This document shows, in pieces, positions 23,199 to 34,184 of a DNA stretch of 64,000 bases. A program made the position numbers and the translations under genes. How positions within the stretch are numbered: the first letter of the stretch is position 1; each line of letters starts with the position of its first letter. Below the pieces are notes generated by a model. That model made no database searches, was not told the DNA's origin, and worked only from the letters and a program-made list of their open reading frames with translations. Where the stretch lies: the NCBI GenBank assembly GCA_030844895.1, contig CM061224.1, positions 72,238,567 through 72,302,566 on the forward strand, written 5' to 3'. The stretch comes from Ambrosia x helenae (Eukaryota > Streptophyta > Magnoliopsida > Asterales > Asteraceae).

Positions 23199-23279
23199 GG
23201 CCACAGCCGGGACTCGAACCCGGGTGCCTTTGGTTATGCACCTCAGTCACAACCACTTGGCCTAGGCCAGTGGTTGTGA
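23199..23279 (-). promoter_or_regulatory. tRNA-like module with 33-bp palindrome, left LTR
   Basis: Minus strand: A-box TAGGCCAAGTGG (23253-23264), 32 bases, then a perfect B-box GGTTCGAGTCC (23210-23220). The B-box sits in a T-arm with a 5-bp CCGGG/CCCGG stem and a 7-base loop. The A-box overlaps an almost perfect palindrome at 23247-23279 centred on GGCCTAGGCC. The acceptor stem is only partly paired (GGCC/GGCC), so it is tRNA-like rather than a tRNA gene. Confidence 0.65.
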
Positions 23280-23595
23280 TGAACTCCGTTTAACAATAAT
23301 AATATACACGATGTAAAACTGAGTTTATCCCCAAATCACAAAGCACGAACCCTAGCTTCTACAATTGATCAATTCACACATCAATAGCCTAATTAATCAT
23401 AGGGCTATTGATGTGTGATTGCCGATGAACATAACCCACACAAAAAATTAAACTCACAGTGTTGATTCGTATACGATTGGCCGGTCAAAGATAAAAGTCA
23501 ACTGGTGATCGTATGATGTTGCACAGATTGATTTGAAGAAGATTGAGGGTTGAGAAGAGATAATGAGCGAGTTGTTATGCTATGCCAAGGTTCAA

Positions 23596-23603
23596 TTTAT
23601 ATA
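23596..23603 (-). promoter_or_regulatory. LTR TATA box
   Basis: TATATAAA on the minus strand in CTCTATATAAATTG. A copy is at 31286-31293 in the 5' LTR, where it would drive the element. The 60.2 kb LTR has CTATAAAT at the equivalent place (about 62279-62287). Confidence 0.6.
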
Positions 23604-23874
23604 GAGGGTCGATGGATTGTTTAATTGGTAAGGTTGACCACGAATTGAAGTCCATACGCGTATAAGTTTAATTTGATGGACAATTGATCTGTAATTGATG
23701 TGTAGCTTAGTCATATGAGGCCGATAATCGAGTATGTTTGCCAAAATTAGATCAATCATGAATTGATCTTGATTGATTAACAAACGCGTCCACACAGTTG
23801 ACTTTCCTAAGTCAATTGTGCAGATTTAAAATCGCGTATAAGTTTAATTTGTGCCGGGGTTTAATCAGAGTTGA

Positions 23875-23946
23875 TGGCCAGCCCAGTTGGTTTGATTTGT
23901 TGGTGTGGCTGACCCGGTCTTGGGCGCGGGTTCGAATCCCGGCCAA
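23875..23946 (+). promoter_or_regulatory. Opposed tRNA-like module, left LTR
   Basis: Plus strand: A-box-like CAGCCCAGTTGG (23879-23890) and perfect B-box GGTTCGAATCC (23929-23939), 38 bases apart, with TGGCC...GGCCA ends able to pair. It lies upstream of the LTR TATA box and points against element transcription. Confidence 0.6.
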
Positions 23947-24119
23947 GACATATTATTTTTTTGATATTTTCAAGGTTATTCCATATAACAATTATAATAT
24001 ATATGGTATTAGGGTTCCACAAGCGCGACAAAAATAATTATTGTATACGAGAATGACGAAACTTGACGTTTTATTAATGATGCTCGTGTAACGTACAAAA
24101 ATAAATGCGAAATGTTACA

Positions 24120-24134
24120 GTCTCCCCTACTTTT
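24120..24134 (-). promoter_or_regulatory. Polypurine tract
   Basis: Minus strand AAAAGTAGGGGAGAC immediately before the 3' LTR. It overlaps the end of the pol frame by a couple of bases. Confidence 0.75.
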
Positions 24135-27100
24135 AGGAACTTCGTCCCGAAGTTGGAGTTGGAGAGTCTGGTGGAAAAAGATGTGGATACTTCGACTTCA
24201 TTTGGTCTTTACGTTCCCAAGTGAACTCTGGGCCTCGTTTAGATTCCCAACGAACCTTAACGATCGGAATGCGACTGCGCTTGAGTTTCTTGACTCCAGT
24301 ATCAACAATCTCGACGGGTTTCTCGATAATGTGCATGCTTTCATCAATTTGCACATCCTCAAGAGGAACATGAAGGTTCTCATCCGCTAAGCATTTCTTG
24401 AGGTTCGAAACATGGAAGGTCGGGTGAACATTGCTTAGCTCAGGTGGAAGATCAAGTTTGTAAGCCACTTTTCCAACTCTGTCAAGAATTTTGAAGGGGC
24501 CTACGTATCGAGGAGCTAGTTTTCCCTTTCTACCGAAACAAATTACTCCTTTCCAAGGGGATACCTTAAGTAGTACAAGGTCCCCAACTTGAAATTCCAA
24601 GGGTTTACGACGTCTATCAGCATAACTCTTCTGGCGACTTCTAGCCTTGAGAAGATTATCCTGAATAAGCTGAATTTTGTCTGTGGTTTCCTGGATTAGT
24701 TCGGGTCCAGTAATACGAGCTTCGCCAACCTCAGTCCAACAGACAGGTGAACGACATTTCCGACCACAGAGTGCTTCGAAAGGAGCCATGTTAATGCTGG
24801 CGTGATAACTGTTGTTGTATGAAAACTCAACCAAAGGAAGATGAGAATCCCATGCGCCACCAAAATCGATGATACATGCCCTGAGCATATCCTCAAGTGT
24901 TTGGATGGTCCGTTCAGTCTGACCATCTGTTTGAGGGTGATAAGCAGTACTCAGGTTCAACTTGGTACCCAAAGCATCTTGTAGAGACTCCCAAAAGTGA
25001 GAGGTGAAACGACCATCGCGATCAGAAATAATGTCCAAAGGTATACCGTGACGACATACGATTTCACTTACGTACATCTTTGCCAATCTTTCCACAGAAT
25101 ACTTCTCACGAATAGGTAGGAAGTGAGCTGACTTGGTCAAACGATCGACGATTACCCAAATACTGTCAAAACCTTTGGGTGTACGAGGGAGTTTGGTGAT
25201 GAAATCCATAGCTATGCTCTCCCATTTCCAGACAGGAATCTCTGGTTGTTCAAGCATACCAGATGGTCGTTGATGTTCAGCCTTGACCTTGGAACAAGTG
25301 AGGCATTTGGCAACGAAAAGAGCAATATCTTTCTTCATACCAGGCCACCAATAAGAATAACGAAGATCTTGATACATCTTGTCAGCTCCAGGATGAATAG
25401 AATAACGAGACTTATGAGCCTCGTTCATGAGAAAAGTACGAAGATCATCACGGTCGGGAATCCACAGTCGATTAAGGAAATAAAGAAGACCATCGGGTTT
25501 GGTTTCAAGTTGAGTTTCAGCACCACAAGACATTTCATCGTACATGTTACCTTGGGTGACTGATGTGTGTTGAGCCTGGAGAATGCGATCTTGAAGGTCA
25601 GTACGAACTCTCGCACATTGGAGTTTGACACGCTCTTTACGACTAAGTGCGTCAGCCACAACATTCGCCTTGCCAGGATGGTAGCGAATTTCGCAATCAT
25701 AGTCGTTAAGTAATTCAACCCAACGTCGTTGCCTCATGTTAAGATTCTTTTGATCGAAGACATGTTGGAGACTTTTGTGGTCCGTGAACACCACACATTT
25801 GGTCCCATAAAGATAATGTCTCCAAATCTTGAGTGCAAAGACGACAGCGCCCAATTCAAGATCATGAGTGGTATAATTCTTTTCGTGAGTCTTGAGTTGT
25901 CGAGACGCATAAGCAATAACCTTTCCTCGTTGCATGAGAACACAACCAAGACCCTGGTTCGATGCATCACAGTAGACCACGAAATCATCATTACCATCAG
26001 GTAGAGACAAGATAGGAGCTTCACAGAGTTTCAACTTAAGAGTTTCAAATGCTTCCTCTTGCTTTGGTCCCCACTCATAGGGTTTACCCTTGTGAGTTAA
26101 GGTAGTGAGAGGAACAGCGATCTTGGAGAAATTGGCGATGAATCGACGATAATAACCAGCCAAACCAAGGAAAGAACGGACTTCGGTTGGAGTTTTAGGA
26201 ACACTCCAATTTTTCACAGCTTCGATCTTTGCGGGATCAACATGAATTCCGTTCATATCAATGACGTGTCCCAAAAATTGAACTTCCTTAAGCCAAAATT
26301 CACATTTCGAGAACTTGGCGTACAGTTGTTCTTTCTTTAGGAGACCCAAGATGGAGTGAAGATGTTGCTCGTGATCGGATTTTGATTTAGAGTAAATCAA
26401 AATATCATCGATGAAGACGATCACGAATTTGTCGAGATAGGGTCTACAAACCCGATTCATCAAATCCATAAACACTGCGGGAGCATTGGTCAATCCAAAA
26501 GGCATAACCATGAATTCATAGTGACCATAGCGTGTGCGAAAAGCTGTCTTGGGAATATCTTCATCGTGGACTCTAAGCTGATGATAACCAGAACGGAGAT
26601 CAATCTTCGAGAAGTGGGTTGCTCCTTGAAGTTGATCAAAGAGGTCGTCAATCCTAGGAAGTGGATAACGATTCTTGATGGTGAGTTTGTTGAGTTCACG
26701 GTAGTCAATACACATTCTAAGAGAACCATCCTTCTTTTTAACGAACAAGACAGGAGCTCCCCATGGAGAAGAACTAGGGCGAATGAACCCTTTATCAGAA
26801 AGTTCCTGTAATTGACTGGCAAGTTCTTGCATCTCAGAGGGTGCAAGACGATAAGGAGCTTTAGCGACGGGATTAGCACCAGGAACAAGATCAATACGAA
26901 ATTCAACTTGTCGAGCAGGAGGCAAACCAGGTAAATCCTCTGGAAAGACTTCAGGATAGTCTCGAATAATAGGAATGTCTTGGATACTTTTGCCTTTGTC
27001 CTTCTTCTCTATCACGTTAGCTAAGAAGGCTGTATACCCCTTTCGTAAGTACTTTTGGGCAGTAGTACAAGACATAAGCTTAAGCTCGCCACAGGGTTTC

Positions 27101-28800
27101 TCACCATAGATCTTCAAAATCTCACCAGATTCGAGAGGAAAGCGTATGACTTTCTCGAAGCACAGAATTTCGGCACGATGAGTTGACAACCAGTCCATGC
27201 CTACTATAACATCAAAACTACCAAGATGCATGGGGATGAGATCGATAGAGAAGGTATGATCGTCGAGGTTCAACAAGCAGTTACGAATAATAGAGTCGAT
27301 CGAAATAGACTTCCCGTTAGCTACTTCTACCACTAAAGGTTCCTCTAGATTAGTGTGGGGTAAGTTAAGTAAAGGTTCAAACTTCAGTGACACAAATGAC
27401 TTATCAGCTCCCGAATCAAATAATATGGATGCATAGTGGTTATTAATGAGGAACGTACCATTCACCACTTCGTTGTTGTCACGAGCCTGGTTAGCGTTGA
27501 GATTGTAGGCGCGACCTCGAGCACCTTGGTTTTGGTTGCGGTTATGGTTTTGGTTTTGGTTTCGGTTTTGGTTCTGGTTACGATTAGGGCAGTTGTTGAT
27601 GTAGTGATCAAGGCTGCCACACTCGTAGCATTGACCACGAGTAGGCCTGTTGTTTTGTTGGTTGGGAGCAGGGTTGTTTCTGGCAGGGTTGTTTTGGTTG
27701 TTTTGGTTGTTCTGGGCAGCAGGGGCTTGACAGGCATTGGTGTAGTGTCCATACCGTTTACAGTTATTACACTGGCGGCATGGTCTACCAGGAAGATGAT
27801 GGAACTGGCAGGTGTTGCAAAGAGGGTGTGTTCCACCATAGGGTTTCTTGGCTGGGTTTTGGGTAGCAGGTGGAGTAGCAGCAACCATATAGTTTCTAGC
27901 CTTGCGCTTTTTGTTGCTTGAGGTCTCAGGCTTGACTTCAATTGCAGGCTGTGGAGTGTCTTTAGCAACCGTCTTCTTAGTGCCTTTGCGGAAGAGAGTA
28001 CCGTTCTTCACGTGATTATCAGTAAGAGTGGCCGCTAGACGTTTGGCCTCTTCCAAAGTTGCAGGATTTCTACCCCAAACGGTGTCCTGGATTTGCATGG
28101 GCAGACCACCGATGTACTTCTCGATGGCTACCGGTAGAGGAGTAACTTTGTGAGGCAACAATAAGCTAAGCTCATGAAAGCGGGTGTTGTAGGCAAGGTT
28201 TTCCCCACTATCTTGAGCTAAGGTGTGGAACTCATCCTCAAGCTTCTTAACTTCATTGCGAGGACAAAACTCTTCCTTCATGACCTCCTTGACTTGGTCC
28301 CATGTCATAGCAAGAGCAACTTCGGCCCCACGAGTACGCTTTTCTTCATTCCACCAAGTGAGTGCTCGTTTATGGAGAACACTCATGGCGTAACGAACCT
28401 TGAAGTTGTCGGGGCACTCACTGTTGATGAAGGTATTCTCAATACCCTCAAACCATTGGAGGAGTCCTGTAGCTCCTTCTTCACCACTAAACTTTGGAGG
28501 GTTACAAGAGTTGAAATGCTTAAGGGTGCAGGCTGGGGGTCCATTACCATTGCCATTGCCGTTCCCGTTTCCATTCCCGTTGCCGTGACCATTCCCGTTG
28601 CCGTTCATTTGGATGACTTGAGCGAGTAAATTGGGAACCAGAGTTGCGATTTGCTGCGCCATTTGTTGAGAAATGATCGCAGCCAGTTGAGCATCGACAC
28701 CATTGTTGTTGTGGTTAGGAACTTGGTCATGATTATGGTTGTCACCACCTTCTTCGTGGTTCTCACCATTGCTGTTGCGAGTGCTGCGACGAGGAGGCAT
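24133..28800 (-). CDS. gag-pol: Gypsy gag-pol polyprotein, uninterrupted
   Basis: I choose MPPRRSTR at 28800 as start; six more codons are open upstream. Approximate residues from there: 65-88 an (Asn-Gly)n tract; 95-280 capsid-type gag (LLQWFEGIENTF); CCHC-type knuckles near 340 (CNNCKRYGHYTNAC) and 390 (CYECGSLDHYINNC); protease with DSGADKSF near 460; RT with VDYREL-type and FIDDILIYS motifs near 800; RNase H with VYCDASNQG near 945; integrase HHCC near 1145; and a D,D35E core (MDFITKLP, SDRDGRF, QTER) at about 1200-1300. The last 50 residues (VKVRWESKRGPEFTWER) resemble a chromodomain that may steer integration into heterochromatin. All catalytic residues checked are present. With the LTRs, primer site and polypurine tract also intact, the copy may be competent (inference). 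Confidence 0.92.
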   Translation of the reverse strand: MPPRRSTRNSNGENHEEGGDNHNHDQVPNHNNNGVDAQLAAIISQQMAQQIATLVPNLLAQVIQMNGNGNGHGNGNGNGNGNGNGNGPPACTLKHFNSCNPPKFSGEEGATGLLQWFEGIENTFINSECPDNFKVRYAMSVLHKRALTWWNEEKRTRGAEVALAMTWDQVKEVMKEEFCPRNEVKKLEDEFHTLAQDSGENLAYNTRFHELSLLLPHKVTPLPVAIEKYIGGLPMQIQDTVWGRNPATLEEAKRLAATLTDNHVKNGTLFRKGTKKTVAKDTPQPAIEVKPETSSNKKRKARNYMVAATPPATQNPAKKPYGGTHPLCNTCQFHHLPGRPCRQCNNCKRYGHYTNACQAPAAQNNQNNQNNPARNNPAPNQQNNRPTRGQCYECGSLDHYINNCPNRNQNQNRNQNQNHNRNQNQGARGRAYNLNANQARDNNEVVNGTFLINNHYASILFDSGADKSFVSLKFEPLLNLPHTNLEEPLVVEVANGKSISIDSIIRNCLLNLDDHTFSIDLIPMHLGSFDVIVGMDWLSTHRAEILCFEKVIRFPLESGEILKIYGEKPCGELKLMSCTTAQKYLRKGYTAFLANVIEKKDKGKSIQDIPIIRDYPEVFPEDLPGLPPARQVEFRIDLVPGANPVAKAPYRLAPSEMQELASQLQELSDKGFIRPSSSPWGAPVLFVKKKDGSLRMCIDYRELNKLTIKNRYPLPRIDDLFDQLQGATHFSKIDLRSGYHQLRVHDEDIPKTAFRTRYGHYEFMVMPFGLTNAPAVFMDLMNRVCRPYLDKFVIVFIDDILIYSKSKSDHEQHLHSILGLLKKEQLYAKFSKCEFWLKEVQFLGHVIDMNGIHVDPAKIEAVKNWSVPKTPTEVRSFLGLAGYYRRFIANFSKIAVPLTTLTHKGKPYEWGPKQEEAFETLKLKLCEAPILSLPDGNDDFVVYCDASNQGLGCVLMQRGKVIAYASRQLKTHEKNYTTHDLELGAVVFALKIWRHYLYGTKCVVFTDHKSLQHVFDQKNLNMRQRRWVELLNDYDCEIRYHPGKANVVADALSRKERVKLQCARVRTDLQDRILQAQHTSVTQGNMYDEMSCGAETQLETKPDGLLYFLNRLWIPDRDDLRTFLMNEAHKSRYSIHPGADKMYQDLRYSYWWPGMKKDIALFVAKCLTCSKVKAEHQRPSGMLEQPEIPVWKWESIAMDFITKLPRTPKGFDSIWVIVDRLTKSAHFLPIREKYSVERLAKMYVSEIVCRHGIPLDIISDRDGRFTSHFWESLQDALGTKLNLSTAYHPQTDGQTERTIQTLEDMLRACIIDFGGAWDSHLPLVEFSYNNSYHASINMAPFEALCGRKCRSPVCWTEVGEARITGPELIQETTDKIQLIQDNLLKARSRQKSYADRRRKPLEFQVGDLVLLKVSPWKGVICFGRKGKLAPRYVGPFKILDRVGKVAYKLDLPPELSNVHPTFHVSNLKKCLADENLHVPLEDVQIDESMHIIEKPVEIVDTGVKKLKRSRIPIVKVRWESKRGPEFTWERKDQMKSKYPHLFPPDSPTPTSGRSS

Positions 28801-29337
28801 GATCTGTAATAGACACAATGAAATGAATGAGAGTTTATATAAGGAATGTAATCATTTATTCATTAATTAAAACGAATAAACGAAAACGTGGACTTATCAA
28901 AGATTCTAAATTTTAATAACATATGAAGACATGCTTTAGCCTATAAGTGAACACTCATCCCGAGAATTCCCAGGTAGGCATCCGGGTCCCTCGTCTGATT
29001 GGGATATATGCGCAATGCCAGCCTAGACAGAAGACTCAGAATACAGGCGTTCACCCTTCCAGATTGCACGTGTTCGTTATTAAAATCTAGAACTTCGACG
29101 AGATCTCAAGGGGGTTCAGGTTAAACCTGAGGATTTTGTCCTATTAATCTAATGGTGGATCAGGATTGCAGCAGACGGATAAGAGTAGTCACATGTAGGT
29201 TTAGGGTTATATAAGGTATAGGATAAGGATAGGGTTAGGGAAGCAATTAGGGTTACAAGTAAGAGAAGCAAGTACTGTTTAAGTCCCTAAGGTTATAGTC
29301 TAGATTATTTTCTAATAACCTAATTTCCTATAACCAA
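28801..29337 (-). other. Gypsy untranslated leader
   Basis: Between primer-binding site and gag start. It carries scattered telomere-like TTAGGG/TTTAGGG units at about 29197-29256 on the plus strand. No ORF. Confidence 0.6.
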
Positions 29338-29350
29338 GGCTCTGATACCA
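29338..29350 (-). promoter_or_regulatory. Primer-binding site, tRNA-iMet
   Basis: Minus strand TGGTATCAGAGCC, the standard complement of the initiator Met tRNA 3' end, three bases inside the 5' LTR. Confidence 0.9.
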
Positions 29351-29353
29351 ATC

Positions 29354-31809
29354 TGTAACACCCCAACCGATGGCGGAAACATCGAGGTGTCACGTATTGA
29401 TGAGTATACAGTAGCACATGGTAATCCAGATTTTAATTGGAAATAAATATTAAATTGTAAATATCCAAAAATTGAAATACATGAGAGTTTTGAATGTGGA
29501 AATCTAATACATCACACAAGAATCAAGCATGCATAGACTCCTTATTTTCTTCATAAATACTCTAATCTTCAAGCATCATTATCACCTGTTGAGTTGTAAA
29601 AATGGGGGGGTCAACTAGAAGTTGGTGAGAATACATAATCCATGTTAAGCATATAGTTTAAGTATAAAAGTCTAGCAATTCGTATGTCTATCGTAAATTT
29701 AAGTCTACATGCATAGTATAATATGTTGACATAATCAAACCTCCGACTAGTTTAGGTCCATCCCGTCATCTACGGTTCACCTTAGTAATATGTTGAACGA
29801 TAACAATCACCCACGTGACCTATGTAGGAGGTACACGTATCCGGGTGGGGTTGTCAATCCAATAGATCTATTATTGAGTATCGCCGGCTTGGCTATAGCT
29901 AATGATTATGTAAATGTTGAAACTCGTTGAAACTGTTGACTAATACATGAGGCAATAAAGTTTACTTCTAGACATGTATGTTGAATTGCTTAAAATTGTT
30001 GCAAGTATAAAGAATCGCATAAACAGGATTACGTAAACTCACCTTGGTATAGTTTTTGGTATTGAGAAATAGTATAAGTGTAGCCCAATAGTTTGCCAAG
30101 TGTTACCCTATGTATAAGGTAACAAATAAGTCTAAGTCTAACTAGTTTATAAGTATATCCTAGGGTTTCGATTTGGGGATATCCAATTTGTTGAATTTAA
30201 AATAAAATGTTAATTAAATAAAGGGAAATATGATAATTAAATAAAAGAAAGTCTTTTTATAACATTTGAATTTAGAATGTTCACAATAATGTGTTTGAAG
30301 TATAAAAATAATTTTTATAAAATTATTTCCTTTAAAATAGATTTTTAAATCTATTTATTACAAATTGCCAAAATTTAACTTTAATATCTAAAAATACTAA
30401 AATTAAAGAATTATTATTTTAAAAATCATATTTCTGTTCTAAATATTTTAAAATAAATTGTATAAAATTTTGGTGCAAAAATAATGAAAATTGAATTTAT
30501 TATGATTTAATTATGATTAAATCTAACAAAAATTGATTAAAAATATAAAATAAATGATTTTTCTGAATTAAAAATTATTTCAGTAAAGTTTAACTCTATA
30601 CAAACTCAGGATAATTTTTGTAGAATTTAATAAAATTGTTTTGATATTTTAATGGATTTTTATAAATATAATAGTATAAAATTGATTTAATTATTATAAA
30701 TATTAAATAAATGAATTTTAGAAAAATAAAAATTGTAAATAAAACTTTTAACTCAGATTTAATAAATATAATTTTTTTAGAATTTATAAAATAGTTTTAA
30801 TATTTAAAAACGAATTTATAAGTTTTAAATGTATAATATATATAATAATGATTTGTTGTTTTAAAAATGAAAAAAGAAAAGAAAGGAAGGCCACAGCCGG
30901 GACTCGAACCCGGGTGCCTTTGGTTATGCACCTCAGTCACAACCACTTGGCCTAGGCCAGTGGTTGTGATGAACTCCGTTTAACAATAATAATATACACG
31001 ATGTAAAACTGAGTTTATCCCCAAATCACAAAGCACGAACCCTAGCTTCTACAATTGATCAATTCACACATCAATAGCCTAATTAATCATAGGGCTATTG
31101 ATGTGTGATTGCCGATGAACATAACCCACACAAAAAATTAAACTCACAGTGTTGATTCGTATACGATTGGCCGGTCAAAGATAAAAGTCAACTGGTGATC
31201 GTATGATGTTGCACAGATTGATTTGAAGAAGATTGAGGGTTGAGAAGAGATAATGAGCGAGTTGTTATGCTATGCCAAGGTTCAATTTATATAGAGGGTC
31301 GATGGATTGTTTAATTGGTAAGGTTGACCACGAATTGAAGTCCATACGCGTATAAGTTTAATTTGATGGACAATTGATCTGTAATTGATGTGTAGCTTAG
31401 TCATATGAGGCCGATAATCGAGTATGTTTGCCAAAATTAGATCAATCATGAATTGATCTTGATTGATTAACAAACGCGTCCACACAGTTGACTTTCCTAA
31501 GTCAATTGTGCAGATTTAAAATCGCGTATAAGTTTAATTTGTGCCGGGGTTTAATCAGAGTTGATGGCCAGCCCAGTTGGTTTGATTTGTTGGTGTGGCT
31601 GACCCGGTCTTGGGCGCGGGTTCGAATCCCGGCCAAGACATATTATTTTTTTGATATTTTCAAGGTTATTCCATATAACAATTATAATATATATGGTATT
31701 AGGGTTCCACAAGCGCGACAAAAATAATTATTGTATACGAGAATGACGAAACTTGACGTTTTATTAATGATGCTCGTGTAACGTACAAAAATAAATGCGA
31801 AATGTTACA
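29354..31809 (-). repeat. 5' LTR of gypsy element (right copy)
   Basis: Near-identical partner of 21649-24119, including the TATA box (31286-31293), the sense tRNA-like module (30889-30969) and the opposed module (31565-31636). Substitutions seen near 29717, 29893, 29987 and 30410. Confidence 0.9.
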
Positions 31810-32155
31810 AGGAGATACTTTTAAATTAATTTCATTTTTTTATATCCTAGCTTAAACAGATTTACCTTTATTACTTTTTGATTTTTTTTGTTTTGTTGTA
31901 CCTGTAGTCTTATAAGGTAATAGCCAAGGTATGGAAGATATATTTTGGAATGTTTGAAAAAAGTTTTATGTGAATAAAAATGTTTTTTTACAATAAATCA
32001 TTTAGGGGCTGATGAATATTAAATATTTTTTCGGTTGTAAAGGCAACTTTTTTTATTTTAAATAAAATAAGTAATCTAATTTTTCTTAATTATATTTTAA
32101 ATTTATATATAATTTAAATTGTTCAACCCGTGTATCACACGGGTACATAACCTAG

Positions 32156-33022
32156 TATATCAATAAATAACGAATAAAAGAAGTTAAACGGTGAAACGAC
32201 CGCATAATTTTTGTTATGCATGTCATACTACATATTGGAAGGAAATGTTACTACGTATTTAAAGAAAATTGAGCGGTGCTGACGAAATCCTTTTGATTGA
32301 TTCGGATTACTTTTCAGATAATTTTTTCTAACTTTTGAGAGTTTCCGGTTACTTCTTCCACTTCACCGGCGTTTATTTTAGGAGTTATCACTGTAAATAA
32401 TCTGTTTCGTTTTTCGATTTTGTTTTTTTTTTTTTTTTTTTGTTGAATATGATTATGTGTGTGATTAGTTAGATGGTTTTGTGTTGTGTTTGATCTCGAA
32501 TTTTACCCTACTAATTTTAATTTCTTTTTTACGCTTTTGGATCACATTATGTATGTTGTTGGTAGTATCAATTATTGTTTGTCCATCAAATTGGAACGCG
32601 GAAATCGTGTGGAAATCGTTGATTGCGTATGCAACTGGACTCGAATGAATAGGTTTGAGGAATCAGGTAAACTCAACCCAAAATCTTCAAGCATTTGTTT
32701 AGTATTTATAGTGATGTATGGAATTAGTTAGGAATGTGAATTCATGTTTCATGTGATTCAAACTTCAAGTTTGATGTGAAAAAAAAAAATGTTTCTATGT
32801 TTTCATGCTACTGTGATATCAAGAAACAACCACCTATTTGCATTCAATGTTGCGAAGATGAAGAACCTTAAACTATGGTATGAACTTCTAAAATAAAACC
32901 AAAAGTTTCTATGTTTTCATGCTTTCAATAAAGAGCCTATTCATTGTGTTGATGCAGATAGAACCAATGTGCTGCTACAAAAATTCTAAAATAAGATCAC
33001 ACACAGAACAGGGGGCATGATT
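32156..33022. other. Spacer, no supported gene
   Basis: AT-rich with a T-run at 32427-32442. An 81-codon open stretch at 32486 has no family features. Confidence 0.5.
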
Positions 33023-33356
33023 CTACGTTACAGGGCCGGCCCCAAGGGTGGGCGAGCCGCACCCCAGGCCGAGGCCCGTTTTTTCCATGGGCCTATTTTT
33101 TTTTTTCATATATAAATTTTGTATATAAATATATAAAATACTAATTTGCAACGAAATATTGTTTTGACGTGGTGGTTAAGGCGCCTTCCGTCCTGTTACT
33201 TGGTCTCCTGTTCGATTTCGCTTCATCTTATTTTTTTTTCCATTTCAGCTCATTTAGCCTTTTGCATGCCAGCTTTGGTTTTTATTCATAGTTTTTATTA
33301 GTTTGTTTTTTAATATCATGTTATCAATTCATTTACTTGTTATTTTTTATATTTTA

Positions 33357-33924
33357 CTAGCTGATTACCCAAAATCTCTCAATCATTGCATTTTTATAGT
33401 ATTTTAAATGATAACATGGCGATTGGGCTGATTTTCAACATCGTAGATAAGAGAACCTGGTTTAAAAGAAAAAACATGATTAATGAATAACATGAACACT
33501 TTGTGTGTTTTTTCCTGTATAAACGAAACCCCACAAAAAATAGTCGATTTTTCTCTGTTTTTTATATAGCACTATGGTACTCGTTGGAAAGATAATAAAA
33601 CGCTCGTTAATTTGGTGTAATTTTTTTCTTTAAAAAATCCCGTATATAAAAGATATAAACGTTTAAAAATTATGGGAAGAAATATGAGAGAGAAAATTTT
33701 AAATTTTTTTTAAATTTTTTTTTCCTAAAATAACTCAGTTTAGTTTTAGTAATTGAGAATTTAGGGTTTATATTTATCTTTTTTTTTTAATTAAAAAAGT
33801 AAATAATTTATAAACACTAAAATCTTTCAATTATGATGCCACGTGGCACTCTCAAGGGGAGGTTAAGGCCTCCATTGCACGCCATGTCAGCATATACGTT
33901 TTCTTTTATATATACATAGATAGA
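33357..33924 (-). mobile_element. Non-autonomous Helitron, inverted relative of 11489-12174
   Basis: Minus strand starts TCTATCTATGTATATATAAAAG after A and ends CTAG before T at 33357. The block 33485-33680 is an inverted copy of 11640-11820 (TTGGTGTAATTTTTTTCTTT on one strand). The 3' hairpin is degenerate. Confidence 0.6.
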
Positions 33925-34066
33925 TTTACAAAGCTTTTCCAACTTTTTTTAATAACTAAGTAAAATTTATTCAAATAAAAATTACACGTTCCAAATTAAG
34001 TAAATCAAATTGAAAAGTTAAAGCACACACAATTCTAACAAACCAACACATCAATGCACTATTTAT

Positions 34067-34184
34067 TTATTTATTTATTTTTTGAACGGCAAATTTCTTC
34101 TCCTTACGAGACTTGAACCCATGACATCCCCTTTAAGTGTTTCTAGAAGCTTTGCTTCTACCATTGGGCCACCAACCCCAATGG
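34067..34184 (-). mobile_element. Complete tRNA-derived SINE
   Basis: A perfect 18-bp target duplication CATCAATGCACTATTTAT (34049-34066 and 34185-34202) flanks a 118-bp minus-strand unit. Head GGGTTGGTGGCCCAATGG holds the A-box; GGTTCAAGTCT is the B-box. The tail is TTCAAAAAATAAATAAATAA. The identical duplication marks it as a recent insertion inside the hAT element. Confidence 0.85.

Larger units (their letters stand above)
21649..24119 (-). repeat. 3' LTR of gypsy element (left copy)
   Basis: TGTAACACC...ATGTTACA. Compared with the right copy it has four extra G's in a G-run at 21899-21909, one extra GAAACTCGTT unit near 22215-22250 and one extra A near 22312. Contains a minus-strand TATA box at 23596-23603 and two tRNA-like modules. 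Confidence 0.9.
21649..31809 (-). mobile_element. Complete Ty3/gypsy chromovirus-type retrotransposon (Tekay/Del-like)
   Basis: A 10,161-bp element with a perfect 5-bp target duplication AGGAG (21644-21648 and 31810-31814), LTRs of 2471 and 2456 bp, an initiator-Met tRNA primer site, one uninterrupted gag-pol frame and a polypurine tract. Its transcriptional direction is minus. The two LTRs differ, by eye, by about four substitutions plus three small indels, so insertion was very recent. The lineage call rests on the long LTRs, the integrase and a C-terminal chromodomain-like segment. Confidence 0.9.
20532..32155 (+). mobile_element. Helitron interrupted by a gypsy element
   Basis: 5' end TCTACACTATATAATAAAAG; 3' end CTAG at 32152-32155 before a T. 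The hairpin at 32126-32144 has a perfect 7-bp stem (ACCCGTG / CACGGGT), seven bases before CTAG. Without the 10.16 kb gypsy insertion and one AGGAG copy the Helitron is about 1.46 kb, AT-rich and non-coding. The base before the 5' end is T rather than A, so the exact start could be off by a base or two. Confidence 0.65.

Noticed and set aside
23875..23946. Possible true tRNA gene
   Set aside because: B-box and T-arm are good, but the D-arm and acceptor do not form a full cloverleaf and no anticodon arm is clear.
23798..24037. 79-codon frame present twice (also 31488-31727)
   Set aside because: Duplicated only because the LTR is duplicated; it reads through the tRNA-like module and has no protein features.
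27436..27921. 161-codon plus-strand Val-rich open frame
   Set aside because: Antisense shadow of the Asn/Gln-rich gag linker of the gypsy element.
29197..29256. Interstitial telomere repeat
   Set aside because: Only a few scattered TTAGGG/TTTAGGG units, not a tandem tract; part of the gypsy leader.
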